Made by a program: the position numbers and the translations under genes
Assembly: GCF_000247815.1 (NCBI RefSeq)
Contig: NC_021673.1
Span: forward strand, 110,162,628 to 110,226,627
DNA from: Ficedula albicollis
Taxonomy: Eukaryota > Chordata > Aves > Passeriformes > Muscicapidae
Length of the DNA: 64,000 bases
Direction: 5' to 3'
The notes under the pieces: generated by a model
The model's input: only the letters and a program-made list of their open reading frames with translations
What the model was told of the DNA's origin: nothing
The model's database searches: none
In this document: piece by piece, positions 13,111-28,990 of the stretch
Position numbering within the stretch: the stretch's first letter is position 1
Layout of the letters: the number at the start of each line of letters is the position of its first letter

Positions 13111-16100
13111 GTTCAGAGTCACACACTAATGCAGTACAGGATCTGAAAATATGAAAGCCAAAACTTAAGGCATCACCTGCAGGAGTGGATGGTAACCCTG
13201 AGATGGGAGAGGGGGCCCAGCTTCAGGAGCAAGCACGCAAGAGACTGTGTCATGATCATGTCACAAGGTCTCAGGCCATTTGTGCCATCTCCCTCCATTC
13301 CCAATGAACCAAGAAGAAGGCCAAAAGAGCTTGAAACTACTAAACTGTGCTTCTTAAGTTCAGGAGTCCTACTCAGAGTGAGAGCAAATGAAGGTGAAAA
13401 TTGGTATTGTCCTACTGGAGAGAAGAAAAGAGCTCTGGCTCATACTCTTCATTCTCACCTTTCCAGGAAGGTTTTAATTCACTAGATATTTACCATTTGT
13501 GGTTTCTTTTTTCAGAAAAGATCCTGCCCTGGGCTTATTCCAGGAGCCAGGCAGCTCAATAAGCAGGACTTGAGTATATTTGCCCCATTTTATTGTTTGC
13601 TGAGACAGGCTCGGCAGGACACTCTGCTCATGCTTACACTGGATGTGATCAACAGTTTTTCCAGCTCTCCAGGCTAGTGCTGACCTGTGCCACCCTGCTT
13701 CCTGCTGCAGTGGCAAGACCAGCTCCTGCCTCAGCTGGATTTAATCAAGTCAGACTTGTTCTTACCTCTCTGCCACTACTCCTTGGCTGCTCTCTCCTGT
13801 TGTGGGGTCTGGCTGGCCCTGTTCATCTTCAGCAGGTACCTCCTCGCTGTTCCCTTTCCCTCCTCTTCAAGTTTCCAGCCTTTCCCCCCCGCCAAGTCCT
13901 CTGCTCTCCTACAATATTCCTCCAAATTATAGTTAGCTGAATCCATACAGAAATGAATATAGCATTTCATTTTGTCTACTCTTTGTCTGACTTTTATCTT
14001 TTCAAAGGGCACTACTGAGTATTATGTGTAACACATACTGGAACTTTTAGCCCACAGAGGACATCTAACCCTTTGGATCCTCAAAATAAGATGTGACCTC
14101 CTACTGCCTGTTTAACACAGTCAATTATTAACATCTGATAATTATTGAGCACTTTTGACACTGGAAAATTTTTATCAATATTTTTCTTCATCCCTTGTAT
14201 TTATATATATGTACATTCACATGCATGAACACACACACATATACAAATATATCTATATCTATATCTCTACAAATATATGGGAAACCCAGGTCCCAACAGT
14301 TTTTCCAGGTGCAGCCTCTTTGCTGAGTAGAAAATCAGTCCTCCTGATGGGTCAAAGCTTATCTTTGGCTTCTCTGGGAGTTTCCTAATCTTATATTTTC
14401 CACTGTCTCTTTCAACTCCTTGGATTAGTCATAATTAACTTCTTAGACTTTCTAGATTTGATTCTTTAATTTGATCTCTTCCCTGATACATTCCACAAAA
14501 CTTGCAGTGATTTTTTGCAGTGAGTGGCTTTCCTGCTGTGTTCCTGGCTATAATTTCAGTGAGGACTGTTCAGCAGAGGTCCTCTCAGATCTGGAGAGTG
14601 CACACAGCAATGAAGGTCTGCTGTATACTTACTGCCTTGTACTGGCACCCAACCAGAACCTGTGGTGCTCACAGCTGCTGCACCTTTTTTGCCTGCAGCA
14701 CATTCTGAATTAGCATGCACTGAAAATATTCATTTCACAGATGTTCAACTTCAAATTCCACTGTTTAGAAGACAGACTTTATTAGAAAAAGAGCAGATTT
14801 TAAGGGCAGAGTCTTCCCATGGACAAGCGGAACCGAAGTTTGCTCTTTGCTTTCTTTTTGGAGTAGTCTTTGCACAGCAAAATGTCAATACCTGGGAAAG
14901 CTTATTTAATGCATATTAATTGTTGCTTTGTGTGTCGTAGGTTATGTTTACACCTGAACATTTGTACTCGCCCTGAACTAATTAGATCAGCCACAGTAGG
15001 ATCTGACCAGGGTTACCCACCTATATTACAGCCCATATATTAAATGTAGGATTGCTGTGGTGGGATGGCTACAGATACATATATTTGTATCCCCATTTTT
15101 TTTTATTCCCCTCTGGTAAAAATCTTAAAATAACTGAAAGAAATGGATTTCTGCCATCGATTTCAAGGGAATCAGGATTTCTAGTTTTTGTTTTGCCTTT
15201 GGTGCAAGACTACAAAATCTCAAAGTAGTCTGAAGATGTCTTTTTCCTTTCTGTTGTAAAGCATAAATTTCACTCTTACCTTCATCACCAGGACAGACAT
15301 TACCAGAAGCTATCCTTTGGACAGAAGGAACATGAAAACTGTAAAATTCTAGTTTGATGAATGCTTGTGAGAAATATTTTCAAATATGTTTTTCCTCAAG
15401 GTTGCTGCTTCTGTGTGCAATGGTTGTTCATTTAATTTGGATAGCACCTGTCTCTGATCATTATTTTTTAGAGAGTTCTAGTAATCCATAAACTTAATCT
15501 GGAAAAGAACTGTTGCTAAAATAGTCTCATAGAATCCCACTCCAGTTTGGATTACTAAGGTACACGTGCTGAAGCATTTTCTTTGCTAGAGATATTTAGT
15601 CTCTTCTGTTGCTTGCTGTGGTCTCCTTTCTCCTTTTTCCTAGTTTTGCAGATGCTTTTTCTGTCACTGCTTCAGAATTTCCTTATTGTTCTTATAGTAA
15701 AGGTTCCTCTAATATCAGCAGCTGATACGAGCAGCCATCCCAGAAGCAAAAATTCCTTAAGTTCTTATTGTTGTAGACTATAAGAAGTATCACAAAACCC
15801 TCAGCTAACATGATACCCTTCTAGTTAAGGCTCTATCCCAGCTCAGATTGCAGCTATAAATGCCATGAGGCATCGTGGATGGATAGGCACATAATGATGA
15901 ACTTCCTCTCTGCCTGGAGTTAAAAATGGTTTATGTTAATGTCAGTCTTCCACTGACAGTGCTTATGTTCTCCATCCACACACTACATATGCTGCTAATA
16001 CTGGCACTATTTCCCAGCTTTTTGGTGGTGAATATTTGCCGTGAAAAGGACACTTGAACACTTCAGAAAGGAAAAATGCAGCCAAAAAATCCTCTCATTG

Positions 16101-17020
16101 CCTTTTAATTATGACTGCTGGTATGGATCTGTTGACCTCTGCTTTGTTCATTCTGCCTACTGTGATGATTACTGGAGTTGGAAGCTGGGTCTCTCTGTCT
16201 CAGCCATTCTGAATTAGCATCTCTTCAAAGGCAGTGGCCTGCCTTCCTCATCTCTGGGACAGCATATCCAGCAACATCAGCAGAACAGAGGATGTTGTCT
16301 CATGAATCTTATTGGTTTCCTTCTATTTTCTCTCTATGCTGGGAGAGCAGGGTGAGCAGGTTCCGGTTGGGTACCAAGGCAGTGGGTACACAGCAGACCT
16401 CGGATCTGAGAGGCCCTTTGCTGATGCATCCTTACTGGAGGAATAGGCAGGAATATGGAAGGATGGCCACTAGGAGCAAAAGTGCCTGCAGACACCTCAG
16501 AGCATAATATCAGGGAAGAGATCCAGCTCAAGAGGGGACTGAAGGAGGAGCTGTGTGGGTGTTTGGCTGTTGGCTGGGGTCAGCACACTAAAATGATGGT
16601 GTGGACAGCATTGAGGTGCTCTCGTATGATGTGGAGGTAGTAAAAACAATTTTGTGTGTTCTCTCATTTGGGTGAAAGGAGAGCTTTTATTCCTTGGACT
16701 GTCTTCTCACAGAATTCATAACAGATTTCAAAAACTCATGGGGAAAAAGAACAAAGGAAATCCTCTTATGATATCTGGAACAGCAACCCTTCAGCTGTGT
16801 TTCCATACATAACAAGATTCACTTATTTTGTTACTACTGCACCTTCAATTCTTAAGATGGAAGAGATACATGGCCATGAGTAAAATATACTGTAATATAT
16901 TACAAACTAGAATATTTTGATTTTGCACTTTTATAAAAGGCTTTAGTGTGCTCAGAAGTACCAAAGTTTCCGCTGTTTAACTGCTATGAACTGGCCAAAT
17001 AGCTATTGGAGACTGAAAAT
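13111..17020. other. Gene-free stretch
   Basis: A C/T-rich patch at 13640-13910 and a short AC/AT repeat near 14200-14275. Short frames are unrecognised. Confidence 0.55.
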
Positions 17021-17024
17021 AATT

Positions 17025-17185
17025 AACATATATATATATATATATATATACATATATGTATACGTATATATGTACATATGCATATATGTACATATGTATA
17101 TATAAATATATATTTATATATACAAATATGTACACACACATATATAATACAGCTATAAATACACAAATATATTTTATATATATAC
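17025..17185. repeat. AT-rich simple repeat (TA/CATA)
   Basis: A TA run grading into degenerate tatatgtacata repeats. The Tyr/Ile-rich frames through it are repeat shadows. Confidence 0.9.
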
Positions 17186-19650
17186 ACACATACCACAACA
17201 ATTTTCCAAAGAAAAGTCTCTTCCCTGCAGCTAATGAAAAAAAAAAAAAGAGATTAAAATATTCCTTAATTAAGCAGAGTGATAAAACAATAAAAGAAAT
17301 TGTTTTTATCAAATATTTCAATTGGATGGCAGTTTGCATAGAATTATTGAGATCAGAAAGGAGTTTTCCACCTGAGTAAAAAGCTGAATATTTAAGTTCT
17401 GCAAGTGCTGAACTGCACTGCACTTTTTACAGCCTGGGAAATTTTGGAAGAATTTCAGCATAATGCCTCATTTTGCTGTCACTTGGGATGGCTAAGGAAC
17501 AGTCTCACCTTCCTTTTTGCCACACCTTAAGCAAAATGGTGTCAACTACAACAGAAAGATGTGGTGGGCTGCTGGAAGTGGTAGTGAAGTCACTGCAGCT
17601 AAAAAGGCCTTGCATTCAACTATTAGAACACATCAAATTTCAGTGCTGAAGTTTGAAAATCTGTAAGAAATGAGTGTCATAAGCACACAGACAAACAGTA
17701 TTTCCTGAGCTCTTAATGTAATTTTCCTTTCAACACTCTTACTCCTGGCCTTTGCAATGCTTCTTTTGGTACTGAAGTTTTGGATAGAAGAATGCAAGAA
17801 TCTCTGTACATATTTAAGATATTAATCCCAGATTATTTTTAAAGGTCAGTGCTTAGGTAACATTAAAGAAGAAAGATCTGATGGAGTGGCTTGGTTTTGG
17901 TATTTCTGGTCATGAACTAATTATGCAGCATTTGCATTTCTTAGGAATGGTGATTCTTTTCCAAAGGGCAGAGACAAAGTAATCTAATAATTTAAATATG
18001 AGATAATTTTATAGACTTACACTCTAATTTGCTTGTAGCTCAAGTTCAGTATTTGTGTTGGCTGAAAAGATGGGCAATGCACTGTATTAGCAAAATCTTT
18101 GGAAAACAAAATGACCTACCAGCTTACAGTACCTCTCTTTTGTGTTTTTGAGAATCAGGGTGCTTGTAAAAGTCAGACACCCAATAGACTTGCAGAAGAA
18201 GTACAAAAGTATAGGAGTAAAAAAACACAGTAGCATCTATTTCATTGAATCCAGACAAGTGCTGACTGCAATTAATTCTGTTGTGCTGACAGGCTAATCC
18301 CTGGCAGCTTTCAAACTCCACAAATAAAAAGCATTAACTTATCTTGTGAAGCCTCTGCACTTGCCTGAAACCTGTTGCCTCGCCATTGCCCAAGTGCGAG
18401 CCTTACTCAGTGTCTTGCAGTGTCAGGAGTGCTGTGCTGGATGCACTTAAGTGAAGCTGCAGGCATTGAGATATTCACAGAGAGTTCCCCAATATGGGGG
18501 AAAGTGGTAGAGTCAAGATTTCCTGAAATTATTTCCTCTTAACACTCCAAAAATGCAAAAGAGTCTGTTCCTCAGGACAGTGTAAGGAGGTAACACCTCC
18601 TTCTATAGGGAGGGTATAACACAATTTTTCTCTTCCTACCTCTATTACTTTCTGCATAACCAGCTGTTTTTCCTCTCTGGAAGCCCAGGCACAAACATAT
18701 AAGAATGCTTTTAATTTTCTTTGGCCTCACTCCACTGTTTCAAGTCCTCTTGCAGGTCTTCTTGCCAAGCCCTCACTTGACTGATGTCTCTCCATCACTG
18801 AGCTTCCTGCATGAAATGTGTACTTGTAGATGTTGTTGGCAGGCACTGGGTGCTTGGATAGCTCTGAATTGTTTTATTCTAGGGGTAGTGGGGATTAAAC
18901 ATAATTAATCTCCCTCCTCCATCAGCCTTTCCCTTTTACCCATCTAATTGCACTGGTGTTGCATTTGTGTAATTCAGTTACACAGCCCCTGCTATGTATC
19001 TTTGTAAGCTGATGTCTGGATGGGGCACCATCAGAAAGGGCTGTTCAGTCAACCAGATGACAATGGGAAATCACTGTCCCTGGCCAGACAAACAGATGTT
19101 GCAGCTCTGCTAACCACTGGTGCTGACAAAGGTTCAGCTGGGTTACAGCAATGTTTGCCCTAATCAGGATGCTAACTCCAAGGTTTCCCTAGCAACAGGA
19201 GCCGTAAGTCCAAAGTGACATCTCATTTCTACTAATCTTTTATTTCATTTTCAGTAGGTAATCGCAGGTAAATCCTCCAGCAGCTGTTCCAAAGAAGGAT
19301 GAAGGGGTCAATACATTTCATTCTGCTGCCTACAAACACAAGTATGTGAGGGAGCAGCGTCATCAAATTTTTATCTGAGACACTTAACCTGTGTATTAAT
19401 AAGCATTATCTAAAATAGATAGGTTCTCTTTCTTTGCAAAATTATGGCATACACTAGCAATGAAATATCAACTTTTTCAATTACATGATTAAATAGAAGG
19501 GAGCTCACATTACTAAAGCTGAGGTATATAATTTTGATAAGAGAATTGAAAATAAAATTCTTATCATATGTCTCAGTAGACTGTGGACTTCCCTATTACT
19601 CAAGTGGTTTCATTTCTATTACCAACAGCAGAAATAACAAAAGGAAAACT
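17186..19650. other. Gene-free stretch
   Basis: AT-rich unique sequence without recognised genes or mobile elements. Confidence 0.6.
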
Positions 19651-19661
19651 GCTATATTATT

Positions 19662-19698
<37 letters not shown>

Positions 19699-19717
19699 GA
19701 AAAAAAAAAACCCCAAA

Positions 19718-19783
<66 letters not shown>
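19718..19783. other. Pure G block (66 bases), probable artefact
   Basis: Follows a T tract of about 30 bases, an A tract and ccccaaa, then ends in tttttt. Shorter than the other G blocks but of the same type. Confidence 0.8.
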
Positions 19784-21743
<1,960 letters not shown>

Positions 21744-21922
21744 TCTGCAATATTTGTAACTATCAGTTACAAACTCTCAGTAACTATCAGTTGCTGGGTA
21801 GAATCTGCTCTGTTTGGTGCTGGGTGTTTATTTGTTTGGCTTGGGTCTGGCTTTTCTCCTTACATTATAGCAGGGGATTATCTTATTTCACTGCATTTTT
21901 ATGTGCTTTCATGCATTAATAT

Positions 21923-21955
<33 letters not shown>

Positions 21956-22074
21956 CCCTTACACATTTGAATTCCCTTTACATATCTGCTTCCTGGTCAA
22001 CTTAAATATCTAGAAAAAGCATGCAAACCCAAACCATGGTTTTCCGTGAAAGAGCATTAGAACACACAAACATC

Positions 22075-22620
22075 ATGCTGGAAAGGACATAAAAACTCAT
22101 CTGGTCCTTCCCCCTACCAAGGCAGGATCAACTGCCATTTCTGACTGATCTTTCTCTGACTAGTTCCTGAAGATCTCCCAGGATATCTACTCGGAAAACT
22201 CTCCTGTCAATTCTTTATCCTTATAATTTCCAGACATTTTCTTGTATTACATATTAATTTTCTGTTTGAAATGAAATAATTTCCTAATATTTCCATCACA
22301 TCAGACCCTATTTAACATATCTCTCAGTACTCTCTTCCAGCTGTCTCTTCTGGAGACTACGAATTATCCAGGTTAGTTTTCCCATTTTCTAGACTTCTGA
22401 TTATTCTCGTTGCACTCCTCTGGACTGTCTCCACTTGGCCTACTTCCTTCTTGAAGTTCAGTGCCCAGATCGCATAGTATTCTACAATAGAACGAAAAAA
22501 AAGTCTCCATCAAGTTTCTTTATTTTTTATGAGTGTCATGAAGAAGTTTTCTCCCAGTTGCTCAAAATCATTTTTATTTAGAGGATGCTCCAGCTGAGGT
22601 CCAGTGGGAAGCAATCTGCA
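22075..22620 (-). mobile_element. CR1 LINE fragment, older copy
   Basis: Plus-strand text such as gattattctcgttgcactcc, tctggactgtctccacttgg and ctccagctgaggtcc is the reverse complement of a conserved CR1 ORF2 segment. Diverged and interrupted near 22490-22570. Confidence 0.7.
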
Positions 22621-23914
22621 GGGTCAGCCACTCATAGATCTTGGTCTGTGGGGCCCTCTGCAGAATCTGACAGACCCTGCAGGAGTCAGGTAGGCTGGAT
22701 CATGGTCCCTAACAGAGCAGTGAAATTTGCTGCCTGATGTGTGTACCAGCACTGATGCCAGGCTGTACTAGATTTACTCATTGCTTAATTGTGTCAGCTA
22801 GACAACAATCACAGTAAGAGCAGAGCAAATGTCTGTCATAGGCACACTGAGGAGGCAGAGCAGACAGGAAGTCAAACATATTCCTTGTTTCTGAGCACTC
22901 CCAGGGACAGAATTTTGTACAGGGGAGCCTTTTTCCCCAGGGCAACTGGTCCTGCTTAAAACCATGTGAAATTCAGGGATAAAATAACTGGTCTGTCAAG
23001 AAATTTAGCTAGTGGAAGCAGAGGCAAGCAGGTACCAAAGGACCTTTGTACTCTCTAAGGTCATCTGCAGAGTCAGACTTTTCTCACAAAATTGTTTGTA
23101 CATCCATGTCTCATTTGGGCGGAAAAGGGAAACATTCCAGTCTGAAGGAACAAAGGCTTTATTTGATTTGCTGGTTGCTGTCTTGAAAGGCTCTTGTCAG
23201 CCTGACTTGCCTAGGGGGAGAGAATTGCCATGGTGTGAGGCTTCCAGGCAGATGGCTGGAAGCAAGCACCAGGCTCAGCGCCTCCCGTCAGCCCAGCTGT
23301 AGCTCCCAGATTGGAAGGATCTCACGCTCTTTGCCTCTAGGTAGAAAACGTGAATGATAAGAGCCTGACAGAAATGTCAGCTTCCAGCTGCGTGACAATT
23401 CCTCTCCAACAGAAATTTAAAATAAGAGTCAGGTAAAATTGAAAATACTCAAAGAATTATTATCTGATAGACAGTTATTAAAACGGCATTTTCCACAGGA
23501 AAAAAATGACATCTTTTCCTCTCTGACAGGAAACTGCCAACCATTTCCACTCACTGGTGCCTCAAAACCTTTCAGTTCTTTTCCAGATGCCCTTTTCTCA
23601 TCCATGAGCCATTGCCTCTGATTTCCTCTTGCAACTCCTCTCACATCCTCTTCTATGAGCCCCACCCTGCTCACTTCACATGCCCATTATCCTTTCTACC
23701 CTTCTCCCTCTAATCAGTGCCCCTTGCTTTTCCAACAAGAATAAAAAAGGAAGAAAGCAGCAGAACTTGCCAATGAGAGATACTTTGCTACTTGTGCTTG
23801 AAAATTATAGCGTTGCCTGCTCAGTGATGCCAGCTTTCATTTTTCTTTCTTAATTCTTTCACTGTATTCATAGTTAAAATTTCTTAGGTCACTTCTACTC
23901 CCATAATTATACAG
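22621..23914. other. Gene-free stretch
   Basis: Unique sequence with a C/T-rich patch at 23510-23740. No coding exon recognised. Confidence 0.55.
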
Positions 23915-24133
23915 TATATTGCATTATGGCATTTCAGCTTTAGCAAGAGTCTCTAAATCTACACGTAGCTCAACTAAGGGAAAGTAGGGAGGGAAGGCAA
24001 GAAGAAGGAACTGTAAAAAAGCTTGTATATTGCATTATGGCATTTCAGCTTTAGCAGGAGTCTCTAAATCTACACGTAGCTCAACTAGGGAAGGTAGGGA
24101 GCGAAGGCAAGAAGAAGGAACTGTAAAAAAGCT
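23915..24133. repeat. Two-copy tandem duplication, 111-bp spacing
   Basis: The segment starting tatattgcattatggcattt occurs at 23915 and 24026, both ending near ctgtaaaaaagctt, with a few changes and a short indel. Confidence 0.95.
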
Positions 24134-26438
24134 TCACCCTCGTGGGTACTCACATCTACACCCTCCTAGGTACTCTGTCTTGCTTGGCTGTAATTTATTG
24201 TTGAAACCAGGACACCATAGGCAACTTGCTGTGTGCTGACTTTGGGTCACTGTTTGCATCCATTGACAATTGCTCACTGGCACTTAGGGAGATCCTGAAC
24301 CCCAGTTCTGTCCCATCAGCTCACTGGGAACTCGGCTAAGATTCCAAAATACTGCAGGATTCATCACCTGTGCTCGTGCATCTGCCAACTGTATTTTGCA
24401 ATGCTTTCCAGCACTATAGGTTCTGGGGTGGAACCCTTCTTTAGTGGGGTGAGAAATAAAACCCCAGCCAGCCTCTGGTTGCAGGCAGAGCAAGGTGCCA
24501 TACTTTTCCTTTGGATTCCCTCTAAATTTCATCCAGCTTCTCTGGGCCCCCTGCTGACATCTTCAGTAGGAATTTTTAATGTGTGCACTGCAGGCCTCAC
24601 CTTCTGCATTTCTACATCTGTATGTGTATTTATGTGAGGTCAAGTAATGTGACATTGAGCTGGGGAGGCAAGTGCTGAACACAAATAGTGTTGGCTGGCT
24701 CTTGCTCGGGGGTCAGAGGAGTGAGCAAAGGCATCACAAGCATCATTTCCTTCCCCTGTACATTCAGTTTCCCACAAAGAATTGACTGCAGAAGTCACTG
24801 CTTTCTGCCAGCTAGCAATACCCTGTTACGACTAATTGCAAAAGCCATTAATAAAAGAGGGGAGGGGGGGAAGCAAGACACAAAAGGGAATAAATACTGT
24901 ACATAGCCAGAAGGCCTTTCCCTCCTACACATATGATTCACTGTTGTTCCTTGCCTCACATGGGAAAATGTTGTCCTGCTGAATACGTACCTTAAAGGCA
25001 ACTCTGCCTCAGAGACATCACATATGCATATTGATAACATGCACTTTGTAGTGCCTAGAGATGTTTTTAACGAGGCTTGCTGAAATGTACCAACAACTTT
25101 CTCTCTTCTCCTTCTGTGTGCCACAGATGATTTTTAAATGTGTTTCCTGGTGGTCTCTATTCCCTGTGAGAAAGCAAAAGGATAGCACAGACAATAATTC
25201 AGGATGGCAGGAGAGGGGAGAAATGGCTTTCCATCCTCCCCAGTTGTGCAGGCTTGTGTGGGCCTGGGGACCCCATTTCCCTTGAAACATCCCCATAAGC
25301 TCCTAGGGTTTTTCTTGTAAGACACCTGGAGCACCACTTAACCAGGCTTTAGATGTAAGCCAGGTGAGAGGCCACCCTGCCAGCAGCAGAGTGCAGAACC
25401 ACTCATGCAGGTCACCTCATGGCTCACATCCCATAAACCTCCACCTACCCCTGTGCCTCCAATTGACATTACTGCATGGCTGGCAGAGGACAGGTGAAGC
25501 TTTCTTGCACTCTCATAGTGTTGGGAGGAGTGTTGTACAGTGGCTCCTTCCAAGGCCTTAGCCTCTTGTGTAGCTATTTTTATCTATCACTATTTAATTA
25601 ATGTAATTTATTTTCAACATCCACCTTATGGTGTCATGAGCAATCAAAATGGAGATTTAGAGCCATTGGAAGCGTGATTGCAGAAACACTGACATCCCAC
25701 ACACCCTATTCTGTCCTATATGGAATGGCAGGTACCCTTGTACCCAGAAGATACTTTTCTCATCCCTTTGTACCACTGGAAAATGCCTATAATTGAAGCT
25801 CTGCTGCATTCATGTGCTACAAAAGGTTACACAGATGCTGTGCCTGCTCCAGAATGTGTGTCTGGAGAGCAAACCCACAGTGCCCATCAGCACTCCACTG
25901 TGGACATTTGCTGTCCAAAGCTGTGCTTGGAGAGATGTGCAGGCAGCAGGTCACATCTAGACAGGTATGTGTGTGTGGGGGGGGTATGATTTTCTTGCCC
26001 AGGACTGCATTTGAAGGAGGGCAAATGCATGGCATGGTGCACACCCCCTAATGCCCAGCAGAGAGGTCCCTGCTGCTCATCAGCAGCAGTGCACCACATG
26101 CTTCATCCCCCCTTCACAGACCTAAACCAGACTGTGCAGCTGTACTGCACTTGGAGGTGTTATGTGAAGATATATGAGTGAGATTTAAATAGCTTTATTT
26201 AGGCATCAGGATCAGCTGTTTGCAGTGGAATAAATTCACAGTGCTGCTGTTAGTCTGTCTCATCACCTGATTTGGCTCGTTTAAAATTTGCTGCTGTGTC
26301 CCTCTGCTGGGGCAGCCAGGAAAGAGATGGAGGAGAGGTGGAGGAACTGCACTTGGCCTCATGTCTCCCTTGTCAAGGGAGATAGTTACACTGGGCAGTG
26401 CTAATGGGATGCTGTGAAGCCTCCGTACTCCCTTTTTT
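24134..26438. other. Gene-free stretch
   Basis: Several overlapping short frames but none recognisable. A short TGTG plus G-rich patch lies near 25966-25985. Confidence 0.55.
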
Positions 26439-26439
26439 A

Positions 26440-26578
26440 CCCACAGAAAATTTGTGCCACAATACCCACAGAAAATTTGTGTCACATACTTCCTTAAAAT
26501 CTTGGCCTCTTCTTGCTTTTTTACCCACAGAAAATTTGTGCCACACACTTCCTTAAAATCTTGGCCTCTTCTTGCTTT
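26440..26578. repeat. Minisatellite with about 59-bp unit
   Basis: The phrase acccacagaaaatttgtg occurs three times; the last two copies are followed by cttccttaaaatcttggcct, the first is shortened. It abuts the 350-bp duplication to the right. Confidence 0.9.
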
Positions 26579-26580
26579 TA

Positions 26581-27278
26581 ACTGCTGAACCAATGAAAGG
26601 GGGGTGCTTTAAATACAACAGCTGTTGTAGTGGCTGATGGGTTATGATACAATTGCTAGTTGGTGCTGGAAATCAGACAACTATCAGTGATAGTTCCAGA
26701 ATATAAACATACGAAATTACTCTTTCCTGATGCACCCACCCCCCCTCCCCCACTTTAAGAAAATCAGTTGCTGTTCATTGAGGACATAATCAGATTTATA
26801 TGTCCCTCATAGTAGGACATTTTTCTCTTATAAGAGAAATCTTATTGAGCGAATTTAGAAATCTAGAAATTTTCAAATATAGTTTAAAATATTCCTGAAA
26901 GACAGTGTGCTGATTTGCTTGCTTGCTTTAACTGCTGAACCAGTGAAAGGGGGGTGCTTTAAATACAACAGCTGTTGTAGTGGCTGATGGGTTATGATAC
27001 AATTGCTAGTTGGTGCTGGAAATCAGACAACTATCAGTGATAGTTCCAGAATATAAACATACGAAATTACTCTTTCCTGATGCACCCACCCCCCCTCCCC
27101 CACTTTAAGAAAATCAGTTGCTGTTCATTGAGGACATAATCAGATTTATATGTCCCTCATAGTAGGACATTTTTCTCTTATAAGAGAAATCTTATTGAGC
27201 GAATTTAGAAATCTAGAAATTTTCAAATATAGTTTAAAATATTCCTGAAAGACAGTGTGCTGATTTGCTTGCTTGCTT
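26581..27278. repeat. 350-bp tandem duplication, two near-identical copies
   Basis: Copies at 26581-26930 and 26931-27278 begin actgctgaacc and end gatttgcttgcttgctt. I see a single substitution (caatg/cagtg). Each holds an 18-bp palindrome (tttctctta|taagagaaa) and a C-rich tract. Either a very recent duplication or a false one. Confidence 0.95.
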
Positions 27279-28734
27279 CCTTCCTTTCTTCCTTCTTTCT
27301 CGCTTCTGAAATAAATTTTTTGATTTCCATTTTTATTGACATGTCACTGCAGATGACATAGTCTTCAAATCCACCGACTTCATTGCTAAAAGAAATGAAA
27401 TTTTTAGGTAACCTCAGATAAATTATCATTGTCAGCATCATGAATGAGCTCAGATTCATTATAATATGATTTTCACAGCAAAATGTCTTTGGGGAAAGCA
27501 GATCCTTGCTTGAAAAGAGCATACACAAGTGGGACACACACAGAGAGGCATGCTCTAGGCTTCACTGGTTGTGAAAGCACGAAGACTGCTTCTAGGAAAA
27601 ATAAAAATAAATCTGCAAAATTTGTTGAAGTTTGTCAGGCATCATACCACCACATATGTTTGATTACAGGAGACATCATCTCTCTGGGACAGGACTCTGA
27701 AAAACTCTCATGTTTTCTAGAGGGAAAGATGCTCTGGGTGTTGACACAAACAAAGTTCTCCCTGACAGAAGAAGACAGTGGTGAGAATGAGTGAAGAAGT
27801 GGAGACAATGCAATGCTTCAGCTCAACCACAATGTCCATGATGTATCCTCACTGTGTGCTCCCCACCTTGGTACACTTTCAAATGCCATTTTTTGCCCTA
27901 ATTTTCTCTGCTTTCTTCTGCTTAGTTGAACATTACAAAGGATGCTTTTCTCCATGCTTTTGCTGAGAAAAGGTAGGAGCTTGCTTTCGATTTTAGATAA
28001 AATCCTTTCGTAGACTTAATTTTGTCTACACATATTCTGCAAAATGTACTTCAGCTCTCACAGAACATATTCATTTGAGTGTTATCCAGTATCAGCTCGT
28101 TTATATCCCTGCAGATATATGGAGAGCTTCCCAGCCTTGAAAGCAAAAATCAAGAGACTAGAATTGGCAGCTATTGGCATTCATTTGGGTGGGAGTTTTT
28201 CCTGTTCCTTGCACAGGTCTATATTATTTTATCCTTTTAGAATGCATTCTTTTATTTTTGGGACTGCTGGAGGGGAAGCTGAGGAAGAAAAACAGAAGCC
28301 TTAAGGTAATGACTCAAGTAAGAGTGTTCACACCTTCATTTTCTATGTGTGTTAAAACAAGAAGGGAAGAAGGAAGGCAGTCAAATGCAGTTAAGAGGCA
28401 AATGCAGTTAAGGAAACCAATAAATGTTCATTGAGAGCCACTGGCAGCAGAGGCAAGAGCAGGGTGATGAGCTCCCTGAGGAGACACAGGCCCTTCCTTT
28501 CACCCCTGGGGTCACCAGTGGCTGTGACACGGGTCCAGTGCCAGAGAAGGAGAGTGAAGGGCTCTGTTTGTGCACGAAGGATGGCCCCCACAGGCAGCAG
28601 GTGTAGGGGCAGGGATTCAAGGATGAAGAGGCACTTCCATTGAGAAGGGTGGACAGGGTATAATGAAACAGAAGAAGGAAGAGGTATACTAAGCCAAAGT
28701 CTGTTGGTAAAGCACAGGTGAGTGTAAACTAGCC
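27279..28734. other. Gene-free stretch
   Basis: Starts with a short cttc-rich pyrimidine tract, then unique sequence. Frames near 28170-28640 overlap on both strands and resemble nothing known. Confidence 0.55.
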
Positions 28735-28990
28735 ATGAATGAATTCAGGCTGGAAATCATAAGGAGTTTTCTAGTTTTGAGATCTGTAACCTCTGGAACA
28801 ACCTTCCAATGAGAGCAGCTATAGAAAAAACTGGTTATCATAACTTTAGGAAAGTTAGGACTTTAGGAAAGGTTGAAGTGTTGGGTAGAAAGCATTCTAT
28901 TGTTGTGAGAGACAGTGGAGGACTGGGCTCTGTAGTCTATGAGATCCTTTGTTGGTCTGTGTTCCCAATTAAATGAAGTAGGGTTTTTTT
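28735..28990 (+). mobile_element. Diverged CR1 LINE fragment
   Basis: Text such as ttcaggctggaaatcataag and ctctggaacaaccttccaat matches the region near the end of CR1 ORF2 (the 'lengths and nets' of the terminal domain are decayed). No intact frame remains. Confidence 0.6.

Noticed and set aside
26440..27278. CRISPR-like array suggested by regularly spaced repeats
   Set aside because: This is vertebrate DNA with ordinary minisatellite and tandem duplication structure; the units are directly adjacent without unique spacers.
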